From Spirochaetia bacterium (lineage in GTDB: Bacteria; Spirochaetota; Spirochaetia; Sphaerochaetales; Sphaerochaetaceae), in the NCBI GenBank assembly GCA_022482625.1, contig JAKVOU010000001.1:1970784-2034783 (forward strand): 64,000 nt of DNA. The letters run 5' to 3'. The first letter of the stretch is position 1. Every line of letters starts with the position of its first letter. The notes under the pieces are model-generated. The model was not told the origin of the DNA, made no database searches, and saw only the letters and a list, made by a program, of their open reading frames with translations. The translations under genes and the position numbers were made by a program. Of the stretch, positions 17,179-25,639 are shown piece by piece.

Positions 17179-17925
17179 ATGATACCTGAAATCGTCACAA
17201 ATCATCTTGGGCTAATTGCTCTCTCAGGCATACTCCTGGGACTGGACAAGGGAGGCCTAAAGCCTCTGAGTGTACTAGCAATGTATTTTATACTGAAGGT
17301 ATTTGAACCAGCAATGATGCTCTCCATATTTGCACCGTTGCTATTGGTGGGAGAATTATATCCTGCCTATTATTATAGGAAAAGTGCAAACAGACCGGTC
17401 TCAAACAAGCTCTTGGTATGGATGCTTGTCGGCCTCGTCCTAGGAACACTGGTAGGTACTCACATAAACCAGGCAATTTTCTGTATCCTGATAGGTATTT
17501 TTGTCATTGCAATGGGAGTAATCAATATCATTCTGGAACGAAAAGAAATCAAAATAAAGCCTACGATTGCCATAATAGGTATCTTAGGTAGCTTGGCAGG
17601 ATTCGGTTCCATCATAGGAAACGCAGCCGGAGGCATAACAAACATCTATTTTCTTTCACAGACAAAGAACAAAAGGGAATTGCTCGGCAGTTCTTCTTAT
17701 TTGTATATAATTGTCAACAGTGCAAAGCTTCTGCTCTATATATTTATCTGGAAAATCTTCAGCACAGACACTATTGTCATTACAATCAGCTTGGTTCCTT
17801 TCCTGCTGATAGGCGTAATTCTTGCTACAGCAATCATAAAAATAATGCCTGAAGTCGTCTTCAAGGCAATATTCTATTTCTCCGTCTTCTATGCAGGTCT
17901 TTCTCTTCTGATAGGAAATCTATAA
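17179..17925 (+). CDS. TSUP (TauE/SafE) family membrane transporter
   Basis: 248 residues with seven or eight predicted membrane helices. The two-fold repeat of the TSUP family shows as GILLGLDKGGLKPLSV near the N-terminus and GFGSIIGNAAGGITNIYFLS in the middle. Members export sulfite, sulfoacetate or other small organic anions, but substrate cannot be predicted here. The frame is open from 17089; the ATG at 17179 is chosen because the protein similarity begins there and a promoter ends six bases before it. It converges with the larA-like gene and shares a bidirectional terminator with it. Confidence 0.8.
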   Translation: MIPEIVTNHLGLIALSGILLGLDKGGLKPLSVLAMYFILKVFEPAMMLSIFAPLLLVGELYPAYYYRKSANRPVSNKLLVWMLVGLVLGTLVGTHINQAIFCILIGIFVIAMGVINIILERKEIKIKPTIAIIGILGSLAGFGSIIGNAAGGITNIYFLSQTKNKRELLGSSSYLYIIVNSAKLLLYIFIWKIFSTDTIVITISLVPFLLIGVILATAIIKIMPEVVFKAIFYFSVFYAGLSLLIGNL

Positions 17926-17958
17926 AGGGTATCCGGCCTGCGAAAGCCTTTGAATATA

Positions 17959-17990
17959 ATCGGATGTCATCATCCTGACATCCGATGTTT
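17959..17990. terminator. Bidirectional terminator between the TSUP and larA-like genes
   Basis: ATCGGATGTCA (17959-17969) pairs perfectly with TGACATCCGAT (17976-17986), followed by a short T-run on the plus strand. Confidence 0.8.
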
Positions 17991-17992
17991 TC

Positions 17993-19231
17993 TTATCCAA
18001 TCTTCGGAACAGTCACACATCCATCGGTAAGCACCAGGATGGAAGCATCCTTTCCTTTGACAGTCCTGGCTTGTTTCACAGCTTCTTCCAAGGAAGAAAA
18101 CCTTGTTATGAAAATTTTTTCCCAAATATCCTTATCGAGTTCACTGACACAATAGATGTCTGCCCATTTCATGACCTCGGCCATCTTCCCCGCCTTATGA
18201 TAACCAAGCTTATATTCACGTTCAATATTTTCAAGCACCTGCTGCGGGGAATCCGAGCTTGAAAGCAAATCATAAAAACTCTTTTCACCGGTTCCATCAA
18301 GACAAGCAGCCACAAGGATCAGGATACCACCGGTTTTCAATGCAAGTTTTGCATTGTCAATGGCTTTCTGACTTTGGTATAAATCCAAATCCATCGGAGC
18401 CTTGGCAATTGAAATGACAATGTCCGCCTTATGTGCAATGTTGACGGCAAAGACTTCATCAGCAGCGCTGACAGCAACATTGAAACTCTTAATTATATCT
18501 CCGGCATATACTTTATATACTTTATGTTCGCTGTCCATTACCGTCTGGATGGAAAATATGCTTTTCCCTTTCAACAGACTCAATACATCAACCATATCCT
18601 GATGTACAGGATTGTCATCCAAGTTCAGGGCCTTGGCCTCAGGTCTCAATGCCAATTTATGGTTCATCTGAATTGAAATATATCCGGCAACTCCCGGCAT
18701 AATTGCCTTCCGTCCCCCGGTATACCCGGCAAAGTAATGAGGTTCGACACTTCCGATTATCAATATGGCATCATTTTCAACGACAGCTTTGTTTACCTTA
18801 AGTACGGTACCGTTGCGGCTTTCCCCAAGATACACCAAAGAACTCTCATCCCTGCTGTCATGGCTGGTAATACATCCAGAATAGGCTGCATATGTAGTGC
18901 CAAGGATCCTACGAATCTCCTTATCCCTTGCACCACGATGGCAACCTGTTGCAATAAGCAAAGACACTTTGTGTCCTCTAAGCAAAGGTTCTATTGTCTC
19001 AAGGACGGAGGCTGTAGGAGTCGGCCTTGTTCCATCATTTACAATAACAAGAATTCGTTCCCGCCCCTTAAGGAAACTTTCAAGGCTTTCACATCCTATC
19101 GGATGAGAAAGGGCAGAGGAAATTTCTTGGCTGGCATCAGCAGCCTGCACCTTGTTGGGAGTTATTACCTGTGTGTTTTCAGGTAAATCAATATCCAGAT
19201 CCTTGCCATTGTACTGGTAGGTTACCTTCAT
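17993..19231 (-). CDS. larA: LarA family nickel-pincer racemase/epimerase homologue
   Basis: 412 residues. All four key residues of lactate racemase are present with nearly the spacing of the Lactobacillus plantarum enzyme: His98 (ATGCHRG), His165 and Lys175 (EPHYFAGYTGGRKAI) and His191 (MNHKLAL). The Lys would carry the nickel-pincer nucleotide. Family members racemise or epimerise lactate, malate, gluconate and other 2-hydroxy acids, so the substrate is open. The start at 19231 is set by GGAG eight bases upstream. The cofactor genes larB, larC and larE are not in the window. It lies downstream of, and on the same strand as, the lone gap copy and could be co-transcribed with it. Confidence 0.85.
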   Translation of the reverse strand: MKVTYQYNGKDLDIDLPENTQVITPNKVQAADASQEISSALSHPIGCESLESFLKGRERILVIVNDGTRPTPTASVLETIEPLLRGHKVSLLIATGCHRGARDKEIRRILGTTYAAYSGCITSHDSRDESSLVYLGESRNGTVLKVNKAVVENDAILIIGSVEPHYFAGYTGGRKAIMPGVAGYISIQMNHKLALRPEAKALNLDDNPVHQDMVDVLSLLKGKSIFSIQTVMDSEHKVYKVYAGDIIKSFNVAVSAADEVFAVNIAHKADIVISIAKAPMDLDLYQSQKAIDNAKLALKTGGILILVAACLDGTGEKSFYDLLSSSDSPQQVLENIEREYKLGYHKAGKMAEVMKWADIYCVSELDKDIWEKIFITRFSSLEEAVKQARTVKGKDASILVLTDGCVTVPKIG

Positions 19232-19243
19232 CAGCTTATCTCC

Positions 19244-19286
19244 TTTTAAAGGGATAGGAGAACAACGCCTCCTGTCCCCTTTAAAA
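19244..19286 (-). promoter_or_regulatory. RNA hairpin directly upstream of the larA ribosome binding site
   Basis: On the minus strand an AAAGGGGACAGGAG arm can pair with CTCCTATCCCTTT, and the stem ends at the AAGGAG used for larA. The CTCCT of the 3' arm could instead pair with AGGAG and mask the ribosome binding site. It might also act as a weak terminator after gap, but no T-run follows. Confidence 0.35.
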
Positions 19287-19381
19287 AACAATTATCAAAC
19301 CTAGGAATTTGCCACTAGAAACCATGATGCCTTTTGTATGTCAGACATGTTATAGCCTTTTCAAGGCCAAAGCAAGTCTGT

Positions 19382-20410
19382 TTATTTCTTAATCATCCCC
19401 AGGTACCGGTTGGTCATCGACGTGCCTTCCTCCCTGCTCAGCTGCATCCTCATCGCTGCCCTTATCGCGTCCATGTTCTCGGGGATCACCACCGCCTCCT
19501 GCGGGATGTTGATCGCAAACATGATGTCCCGCCCGCTCTTCACTATCGACTCGTCCCATGCAGCTATCTCGTACATGTCACCCCTCGGGTGCCCAAGGTC
19601 CCTGGCGTACTTGAACAGCGACGCGTTGCCAAGGAACCCGTCCGCAAGCCGCACCACCCGGATCCTCGGGTGCGCCCCGAACAGCTCCAGCAGCTCCGGC
19701 TTGTCTATGTCGTCCTTCGGCGTCACCACCGCCGTGATGATGTGCCCGTGCGTCACCGGCGTGTGCACCAGGATCCCAGTCGCCTGCACGTGCGGCATGA
19801 TCGTCATCAGGTCAAGCGCCTGGTGGCTGGGCGCAGGCGCCACCTGCAGCGCGTTCGTCAGCCCCCTGTGGTAGTCACCCGGGTCAGCCACCCGCCGGAT
19901 GATCGTCACCGCAACCTTCTCCACCCCCACCGCACGGTCGATGCAGTCGATCGCACGGATCAGCCCCGTCGTGTTGCACGAGGTCAGCTTCAGGTAGTCC
20001 GCACCTATGCCCTTCTCGTAGTTCGCGTACCCGTGGAAGAAGATGTCAGCCACGTCGTTCTTCTCCCCTCCCTGGAACACCGCCTTGCGCCCGTACTTCT
20101 GGTACAGCTTCTTGTTCTGCGCACCTATGCCCGCGTTGGTCGCGTCCAGCATGATGTCCACCTTCCGCACCAGGTCCTCTAGCGTCCCGCTCACCGGGAT
20201 CCCCTTCTCCTCAAGCAGCCCCGCCTTCTCCGGCGCCGCCGTGTACAGGTCGTAGGGCATCCCCTTCTCCTTCAGCGCCAGCACCGGCAGCGTCGGCGCC
20301 ACGTCAGCCACCCCAACAAGCTCCATGTCGCCCTGCAGCGCCACCCCGTCGGCCAGCCGCTGCCCTATCGTCCCGTAGCCCGCTACGCCTACTCTCACTT
20401 TCCTGTCCAT
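19382..20410 (-). CDS. gap: Archaeal-type (type II) glyceraldehyde-3-phosphate dehydrogenase, copy 1
   Basis: 342 residues, the length of archaeal GAPDH. The Rossmann motif GYGTIG is near residue 11, catalytic Cys145 lies in TSCNTTGL, and HTPVTHGH supplies the catalytic-His region. The enzyme oxidises glyceraldehyde 3-phosphate to 1,3-bisphosphoglycerate, and archaeal-type enzymes often accept NADP. The gene is about two-thirds GC (43 of 60 bases at 19621-19680), far above its flanks. It duplicates the gene at 25636 with one silent difference; only the end differs (MIKK here, MAKK there). A separate promoter and operator lie upstream (20583-20598), and an AGGAGG ribosome binding site differs from that of copy 2. 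Confidence 0.93.
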   Translation of the reverse strand: MDRKVRVGVAGYGTIGQRLADGVALQGDMELVGVADVAPTLPVLALKEKGMPYDLYTAAPEKAGLLEEKGIPVSGTLEDLVRKVDIMLDATNAGIGAQNKKLYQKYGRKAVFQGGEKNDVADIFFHGYANYEKGIGADYLKLTSCNTTGLIRAIDCIDRAVGVEKVAVTIIRRVADPGDYHRGLTNALQVAPAPSHQALDLMTIMPHVQATGILVHTPVTHGHIITAVVTPKDDIDKPELLELFGAHPRIRVVRLADGFLGNASLFKYARDLGHPRGDMYEIAAWDESIVKSGRDIMFAINIPQEAVVIPENMDAIRAAMRMQLSREEGTSMTNRYLGMIKK

Positions 20411-20415
20411 GTTAT
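19394..20415. repeat. 1,022-bp direct repeat, copy 1 (gap coding region)
   Basis: Matches 25648-26669 at a constant offset of 6,254 bases. I find a single mismatch, T at 20126 against G at 26380, silent in an Ile codon. Similarity stops abruptly three codons before the gap stop and a few bases before its start codon. Confidence 0.93.
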
Positions 20416-20582
20416 TTCCTCCTTAATATAATAGACTTCACACTTTAAAAAATAAAACAGTTGTTTTTCATAACTACTTTTCATCTGGAAAAAATCCATG
20501 CTCTTCCAGGGACCAATCATTTTCTCTTTCTATCATATTGTTTCCAGACCTGTTTCTAAGAATTCAAAGCACTTACATTGTT

Positions 20583-20598
20583 TGAAAACGATACCAAT
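20583..20598 (-). promoter_or_regulatory. LacI-type operator in front of gap copy 1
   Basis: TGAAAACGATACCAAT, matching the consensus TGAAAACGnTACCAAT. On the minus strand a TTGACT with TACAAA 17 bases later lies just upstream, so the operator follows the -10, as at the other sites of this regulon. Confidence 0.65.
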
Positions 20599-20690
20599 AT
20601 ATTTGTATATTCATTCACTGTTTTAGTCAAGTTCATATTTTAGTATAGTAACACTCTATTTATAATATAGGAAATAAATTGATAATTCAT

Positions 20691-20737
20691 TTGACAAAAC
20701 TTTACTCTGATGCGATTATAATATGGTATCGTTTTCA
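20691..20737 (+). promoter_or_regulatory. Promoter and LacI-type operator of the oxidoreductase/isomerase pair
   Basis: TTGACA (20691-20696) has GATTAT 17 bases later (20714-20719), or TATAAT at a 20-base spacing. GGTATCGTTTTCA (20725-20737) is the reverse complement of the regulon consensus and covers the start site. The rest of 20411-20937 holds no gene; about 200 bases of leader separate this promoter from the ATG at 20938. Confidence 0.6.
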
Positions 20738-20937
20738 ATAGTTTATTGTAAAACAAAATATGTAGGAATATTTCTGGCTCCTATCCACTCAGCAAGGAAC
20801 CAGATCTGTCAAAACAAAATGCCGCATCCGGCCCTTTCCTGAAGGTTTCTGTATCGGTAGCAGAATTGCAAACAAAAAACCTAAGGAAAATTTGAATTCC
20901 AAAAAGACCAGATGCGGACATAAAATCAAAGGAGAAT

Positions 20938-21939
20938 ATGATGATTGGAATTGGTCTCATCGGAACAGGTGCAATGGGTGCACAGCATGCAAGAGACATT
21001 GCCAAAATGGCCGGAGCACAAATTGTTGCAATTGCAGATCCAAATAAAAAAAGTGTTGAAGAATTAGCCAATGATTTAGGAAACATCAAGCAATTCACAG
21101 ATGGAAATGAACTTATTGATGACAAAGCCATCGATGCTGTGATTGTTGCTTCACCTGACCGCTTCCATGCCGGCTATGTATTGAAAGCCCTTCTGAAAGG
21201 AAAATTCGTTTTCTGTGAAAAACCTCTTGCCGATACCCCTGACGAAGCTTGGAAAATTGTCGAAGCAGAAAAGAATACAGGCAAACATTTAGTTTCCGTA
21301 GGTTTCAACAGACGTTTCGATCCACGTCATCTGGCAGTCAAAGAAAAAGTTGACAGCCAATTTTATGGGCGGCCCTTGCTTTGGAAGGGATTTCACCATA
21401 ATGCAAGTGCCATGTATGATACGGATGGTTGCTTTATCCTTAACAACTCAGCCGGGCATGATGTTGACAGTGCCTCATGGATACTTGGTTCACACGTCAG
21501 GGCTGTCAATGTCAAAGGGTTGCGTTCACATGAAAATCTCGACAAGGATGCCAGGGACCTATTGGTTGTCAACATGGAAATGGAAAATGGAACACTTGCC
21601 GTTGCTGAGGTCTATGTAAATTGCCGTTACGGCTATGAAGTCGGTTTGGACGTAGTTTGCCAAGATGGTGTCATTTCCTTCCAACCGAAGGAACTTGTGA
21701 CTATTCGGCACAGCGATTCAAACTCTTTGCTCATGAGTGATGATTTCCGAGGATATTTCATTGAATCATACAGGACAGAAATGGAAAAATGGATTGAAAG
21801 CATGGAAAAGGGAATTAGGTTCCCAGGTGCCAGTGCCTATGATGGATATCTTGCCATAGCAACGACATTTGCAGCCGGCAAATCCCTGATATCTGGAAAA
21901 CCTGTTGAAGTCAAGCCAAGGGAATTGGAGGAAATTTGA
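20938..21939 (+). CDS. Gfo/Idh/MocA family oxidoreductase, inositol 2-dehydrogenase-like
   Basis: 333 residues. The NAD-binding motif GLIGTGAMG is at the start, the EKP motif (FVFCEKPLADT) near residue 95, and the active-site Asp-His pattern appears as NSAGHDVDSASWI. The family oxidises polyols or sugars such as myo-inositol to 2-keto-inositol. It is one of three such proteins here; each sits under an operator of the same type, which points to different inositol isomers or steps. AAAGGAG precedes ATGATG at 20938-20943, and either ATG could be used. Its TGA overlaps the next ATG by one base. Confidence 0.85.
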   Translation: MMIGIGLIGTGAMGAQHARDIAKMAGAQIVAIADPNKKSVEELANDLGNIKQFTDGNELIDDKAIDAVIVASPDRFHAGYVLKALLKGKFVFCEKPLADTPDEAWKIVEAEKNTGKHLVSVGFNRRFDPRHLAVKEKVDSQFYGRPLLWKGFHHNASAMYDTDGCFILNNSAGHDVDSASWILGSHVRAVNVKGLRSHENLDKDARDLLVVNMEMENGTLAVAEVYVNCRYGYEVGLDVVCQDGVISFQPKELVTIRHSDSNSLLMSDDFRGYFIESYRTEMEKWIESMEKGIRFPGASAYDGYLAIATTFAAGKSLISGKPVEVKPRELEEI

Positions 21940-22871
21940 TGAAATTAGGTCTCGTTACTGATTCACTGGGGGAACTTTCATTTCCCCTGATGGTAGAAAA
22001 AGCGGCCTCATTGGGTATCGAATCACTTGAAATACCGACAGGTGGCTGGTCCCAGGCTCCACATATCGATATCGACAGCTTGCTTGAAAGTAAAAAGGAA
22101 AGAGACACCTATCTCCAAGTCATCCATTCAAATGGCTTGGAACTAGGTACACTCAACTGCTCGGGAAACCAACTTGCTCCGAACCCAAAAGGCAAAGAAC
22201 ACAATGAAAATATTGAGAAAACCTTTCAGCTGGCAAACTTGCTGGGAATAGAAAAAATCGTCATGATGAGTGGCCTTCCTGGAGGTTCTCCCCAGGATAC
22301 CACAGCCACATGGATTACTACCAGCTGGCCTCCGGAAAACATACAAATCGAACGATGGCAATGGGAAGAAAGGATCCTACCATATTGGGAAAAACTTTCC
22401 AAGAAAGCAGAACAACTTGGAATTACACAGATTGCCCTTGAAAACCATGGTTGCCAAGCGGTGTATAATGCAGAAACATTGCAAAGGCTAAGAAAGGCAA
22501 TCGGTCCCATAGTTGGAATGAACCTTGACCCAAGCCATCTGTTCTGGATGGGAGGAGACCCAATCCAAATGGCATATAATCTCAAAGGCATGATTTATCA
22601 TGTCCATGCAAAGGATGTCAGAATTGAAACAGGAACGGCGACAGGCAATGGCCTTCTTGATACAAAGCCAATCGACAAATGGGCCCAAAGAAGCTGGAAT
22701 TATGTTGCTGTCGGATATGGACATGACCAACTTTGGTGGAATACTTTCTTCACGGCTCTGAAAAAAGTCGGTTATGATGGCATGGTTTCGTTGGAAATGG
22801 AGGATATGTCAATGCCCCCTCTGACTGGAATTGAAAAATCCCTTGCAACAATAAAAGCAGCCATGCCGTGA
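21939..22871 (+). CDS. Sugar phosphate isomerase/epimerase family protein (inosose isomerase-like)
   Basis: 310 residues, TIM barrel of the AP endonuclease 2 family. Probable metal ligands are Glu in IALENHG, Asp/His in NLDPSHL, His in HVHAKD and Glu in SLEMED. Within an inositol regulon and coupled (TGATG) to an inositol-dehydrogenase-like gene, it is a good candidate for an inosose isomerase or for the dehydratase step of a different inositol isomer. The exact reaction is inferred from context only. The true start is the ATG at 21939, not the TTG one codon before. Confidence 0.8.
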   Translation: MKLGLVTDSLGELSFPLMVEKAASLGIESLEIPTGGWSQAPHIDIDSLLESKKERDTYLQVIHSNGLELGTLNCSGNQLAPNPKGKEHNENIEKTFQLANLLGIEKIVMMSGLPGGSPQDTTATWITTSWPPENIQIERWQWEERILPYWEKLSKKAEQLGITQIALENHGCQAVYNAETLQRLRKAIGPIVGMNLDPSHLFWMGGDPIQMAYNLKGMIYHVHAKDVRIETGTATGNGLLDTKPIDKWAQRSWNYVAVGYGHDQLWWNTFFTALKKVGYDGMVSLEMEDMSMPPLTGIEKSLATIKAAMP

Positions 22872-23225
22872 TTGCCTTTTGATTAAACATCCGTACCCGT
22901 TCAGTATCTGTATTCCCAATGGAAACATATAGAATCCATTTACGGCTTGCAGATATTGATCGGAACAAAATACTACCCGCTTCTTGATAAGAAACATAAT
23001 AACAGATAGACAAGACTGATGATCAAGGAAAATTTTTAGTTGGACGTCCTAGACATACAAAAGCCAAGATAGCAAACCCAGTTTATAGATTACCAGATAT
23101 CAGTTTCCACAGAAAATAAAATACAGACAGAATGATATTTTCGTTTTTGACATACCTTTCCCCTGTTACAAACCGGAATGCATATAAGCTGAAAAGAGCT
23201 TGCCTTACCTTTCTTTTTAAGATTA
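22872..23225. other. Intergenic region with no visible gene
   Basis: AT-rich sequence between the isomerase and lacI genes. I see no convincing terminator, RNA gene or repeat. The lacI promoter begins at 23226. Confidence 0.5.
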
Positions 23226-23269
23226 TTGGCATTTAAGTTAAGATGGTATATGATGGGAACGATATCACG
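23226..23269 (+). promoter_or_regulatory. Promoter and probable autoregulatory operator of lacI (23295)
   Basis: TTGGCA (23226-23231), a 17-base spacer and TATGAT (23249-23254). TGGGAACGATATCACG (23254-23269) begins at the last base of the -10 and matches 11 of 16 positions of TGAAAACGnTACCAAT, counting the open position as A. Confidence 0.55.
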
Positions 23270-23294
23270 ACAAATGCTTTAGTAGGATAGAAAA

Positions 23295-24299
23295 ATGGTA
23301 AGTATTAGGGACGTAGCCAAGCAAGCAGGGGTTTCTGTTTCAACGGTATCACGGGTCATCAACAAAAAATCATGTGTAAGCACGGAAAAAAGGAATAAAA
23401 TCCTTCGGATAATAAAGGAAACAGGCTACGTACCTAACCGAGCGGCAAGGGATATGGTATTGAAACAGACATCTACCATTGCCATTGTACTTCCAGCCAC
23501 TTTCAATTTGTTTCAAAAGCAATTGTTTGCAGATATTGCCCATAACTTGGAAAAATTCGGATATCGCACCAGCTTCTATTTCGTCGAACAGAATCAGGAA
23601 GGAGAATCTACCTGTTTGCATAGGCTCAAGGGAGAGCGTCTGGATGGTATTATCCTTTTGAATGAGATTGCTCATCCAGAATTTCATGACTATTTGTCAA
23701 AAAACAATATTCCCACAGTAATCGTCACTTTTGAAAAGCCAGAATGGGAAGTAACAAGTATTCATATAAGTGAAGAAGATGCTGCTGATGCTGTAGTCAG
23801 CTACCTTATCAAACAAGGACATCGGAAAATTGCCTTGCTATGTGGCAGGAAATATTCTTTTGCTATCCAACGTCAACGTGGTTACTGCAGGGCATTAAAA
23901 AAAGCTGGTATTCCATATGATGAGAATCTTATTGTCTACATAGATTCATATAGCGTTTCCGACGGAATGGCCGGTATGAAAAAACTTCTTGATGAAAAAA
24001 GGGAATTCACGGCTTTATTTGCTATGACAGATGAATTGGCAATAGGTGCAATTCGACAACTGAAAGATGCTGGTTATGCAGTTCCCAAGGATATTTCAGT
24101 AGTTGGCTTCGATGGTATTGACATATCAGCCTACAGTATTCCCCGTCTGACGACTATTTTACAGCCTTTAAAAGAAATGGGTCAAATGTCAGCCACACTG
24201 ATACATTCGCTGATTTGTAATAAAAAGCAACTGAATGTAAATATCGTCCTGCCTTTTACTTTGCGAGAAAGCGAATCAACAGCACCATTAGTTCATTGA
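23295..24299 (+). CDS. LacI family regulator, likely inositol regulon repressor
   Basis: 334 residues with an N-terminal helix-turn-helix (VSIRDVAKQAGVSVSTVSRVIN) and a periplasmic-binding-protein-like ligand domain ending at VLPFTLRESES. It has AGGA seven bases before the ATG. A degenerate copy of the regulon operator overlaps its own -10, and the better copies stand in front of the iol operon, the inositol ABC operon, gap copy 1 and the 20938 pair. It lies between the two gap repeats. That it is the protein binding those sites is inferred from position; the LacI protein at 37756 is the alternative. Confidence 0.88.
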   Translation: MVSIRDVAKQAGVSVSTVSRVINKKSCVSTEKRNKILRIIKETGYVPNRAARDMVLKQTSTIAIVLPATFNLFQKQLFADIAHNLEKFGYRTSFYFVEQNQEGESTCLHRLKGERLDGIILLNEIAHPEFHDYLSKNNIPTVIVTFEKPEWEVTSIHISEEDAADAVVSYLIKQGHRKIALLCGRKYSFAIQRQRGYCRALKKAGIPYDENLIVYIDSYSVSDGMAGMKKLLDEKREFTALFAMTDELAIGAIRQLKDAGYAVPKDISVVGFDGIDISAYSIPRLTTILQPLKEMGQMSATLIHSLICNKKQLNVNIVLPFTLRESESTAPLVH

Positions 24300-24318
24300 A
24301 AATATTCTAATCCAACCA

Positions 24319-24364
24319 AAAAGGAGGATAGAAAGCCCCTACAGCTCTCCATCCCCCTTTTTTT
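24319..24364 (+). terminator. Terminator after lacI
   Basis: AAAGGAGGATAGA pairs imperfectly with TCTCCATCCCCCTTT, followed by seven T residues. Because pgk converges from the other strand, it may act on both. Confidence 0.6.
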
Positions 24365-24394
24365 GCCTTGGGATATTCATGGCACAGCAGGTGC

Positions 24395-25639
24395 CTACCT
24401 CTTTGCATGTTCCATGGCTTCGATCAGGGGCAGCTTCTTCCCTGACAGGAAGCGCACCATCGCACCCCCTGCCGTGCAGATGTACCCGATCCTGCTCATG
24501 TCAGTGAACCTTGCAGCTGCAGTCACCGAGTCGCCGCCGCCTATCACCGTGAAGCCCCTGCTTTCCTCCATGGCCTTCCACAGCTCCCGTGTCCCGTCCT
24601 CGAACCCGGCCTTCTCATAGATGCCCGCAGGCCCGTTCACGAACACCGTGCCGCTTCCGGCTATGGCTTTCCTGTACCGTGCTATCGTACGCTGCCCGAT
24701 GTCGATGAAGTCCTCTTCCACAGGCAAATCGGCAACACCTATCTCCTGCCGTTTCCCTTCGCACTCATAGGCAAGGTCCTCCGGCACCTCGATCTTTCCG
24801 CCATACTTGCCCAGCAGGTCCTTCGCCTCGTCGACGAAGCCCAGCAGCCCCCTGTCAGACAGGAACTGCATCATCTTCCCGCCAAGGTCCTTCCCTCCGG
24901 CCATCAGGAACACCTCTCCCGTCACCCCGCACGTCAGGATGCGGTCGGCGCTCCCAGTCTTCAGCACCTGCCCCATCATCCCGAACGCGTCCGAGATCTT
25001 CGCGCCTCCCAGCACGAACGTCGACGGGTGCGCGGGGTGCTCCATGATCCTCGTCAGCGTGCTCACTTCCCTGAAGAACAGCGGCCCCGCCGCACTGGGC
25101 AGCAGCCGCTGGAACGCCACCATGCTCGGGCATTTCCTGTGCGCAGCCGAGAACGCCTCGTTCACGTACAGGTCGAAGTGCGGCGCAAGCGACCGCACCA
25201 GGTAGGTGCCCGCCATCTGCTCCGGCTCCAGCTTCACCACCGTCTCGAACACGGAGACCTCCTCGGTCAGGTAGCGCAGGTTCCCCAGCAGCACCGCTTC
25301 CCCGTCTTCCAGGGCCTCTACCTTCGCTATGGCAGCCGGCCCGCATACATCATCTATGTACGCCACAGGCCGCCCCAGCTTCTGGCTCAGCTTCTGCGCA
25401 TGCTCCGCCATCGGGATCAGGTCCTGGTAGTCCAGCGTGTCCCCCTGGTGCGCGATGATACCTACCCGCGCCCCCTGCTCCAGCAGCCATCGCAGCGTCG
25501 GCACCGTCTTGTCCAGGCGGTTCTCGTTCACTATCCTCTTGGTCTCCGGGTCGATGGGGCTGTTGATGTCGCACCTCAGCAGCACCCGCCTGCCCTTCAC
25601 CTCCATGTCCTCCATCGATGCAAAGCCCAGGCCGCTCAT
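24395..25639 (-). CDS. pgk: Phosphoglycerate kinase, distant from the usual bacterial form
   Basis: About 414 residues. Substrate-binding motif LLRCDINSPID near 20-30, the FVLGGAKISDAF region mid-protein, and the nucleotide-binding GGGDSVTAA near the C-terminus are intact. It catalyses 1,3-bisphosphoglycerate + ADP to 3-phosphoglycerate + ATP, the step after GAPDH. The frame stays open upstream into gap, but the real start is the ATG at 25639, overlapping the gap stop as ATGA. GC content is high, as in gap. It is the last gene of the seven-gene iol operon. Its divergence suggests partnership with the archaeal-type GAPDH and not the housekeeping pair. Confidence 0.9.
   Translation of the reverse strand: MSGLGFASMEDMEVKGRRVLLRCDINSPIDPETKRIVNENRLDKTVPTLRWLLEQGARVGIIAHQGDTLDYQDLIPMAEHAQKLSQKLGRPVAYIDDVCGPAAIAKVEALEDGEAVLLGNLRYLTEEVSVFETVVKLEPEQMAGTYLVRSLAPHFDLYVNEAFSAAHRKCPSMVAFQRLLPSAAGPLFFREVSTLTRIMEHPAHPSTFVLGGAKISDAFGMMGQVLKTGSADRILTCGVTGEVFLMAGGKDLGGKMMQFLSDRGLLGFVDEAKDLLGKYGGKIEVPEDLAYECEGKRQEIGVADLPVEEDFIDIGQRTIARYRKAIAGSGTVFVNGPAGIYEKAGFEDGTRELWKAMEESRGFTVIGGGDSVTAAARFTDMSRIGYICTAGGAMVRFLSGKKLPLIEAMEHAKR

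Noticed and set aside
19334-20182. Long open frame on the plus strand opposite gap copy 1 (and its counterpart at 25618-26436)
   Set aside because: His/Arg/Pro-rich translation with no fold, explained by high GC in the antisense frame of gap; the second copy arises only from the duplication.
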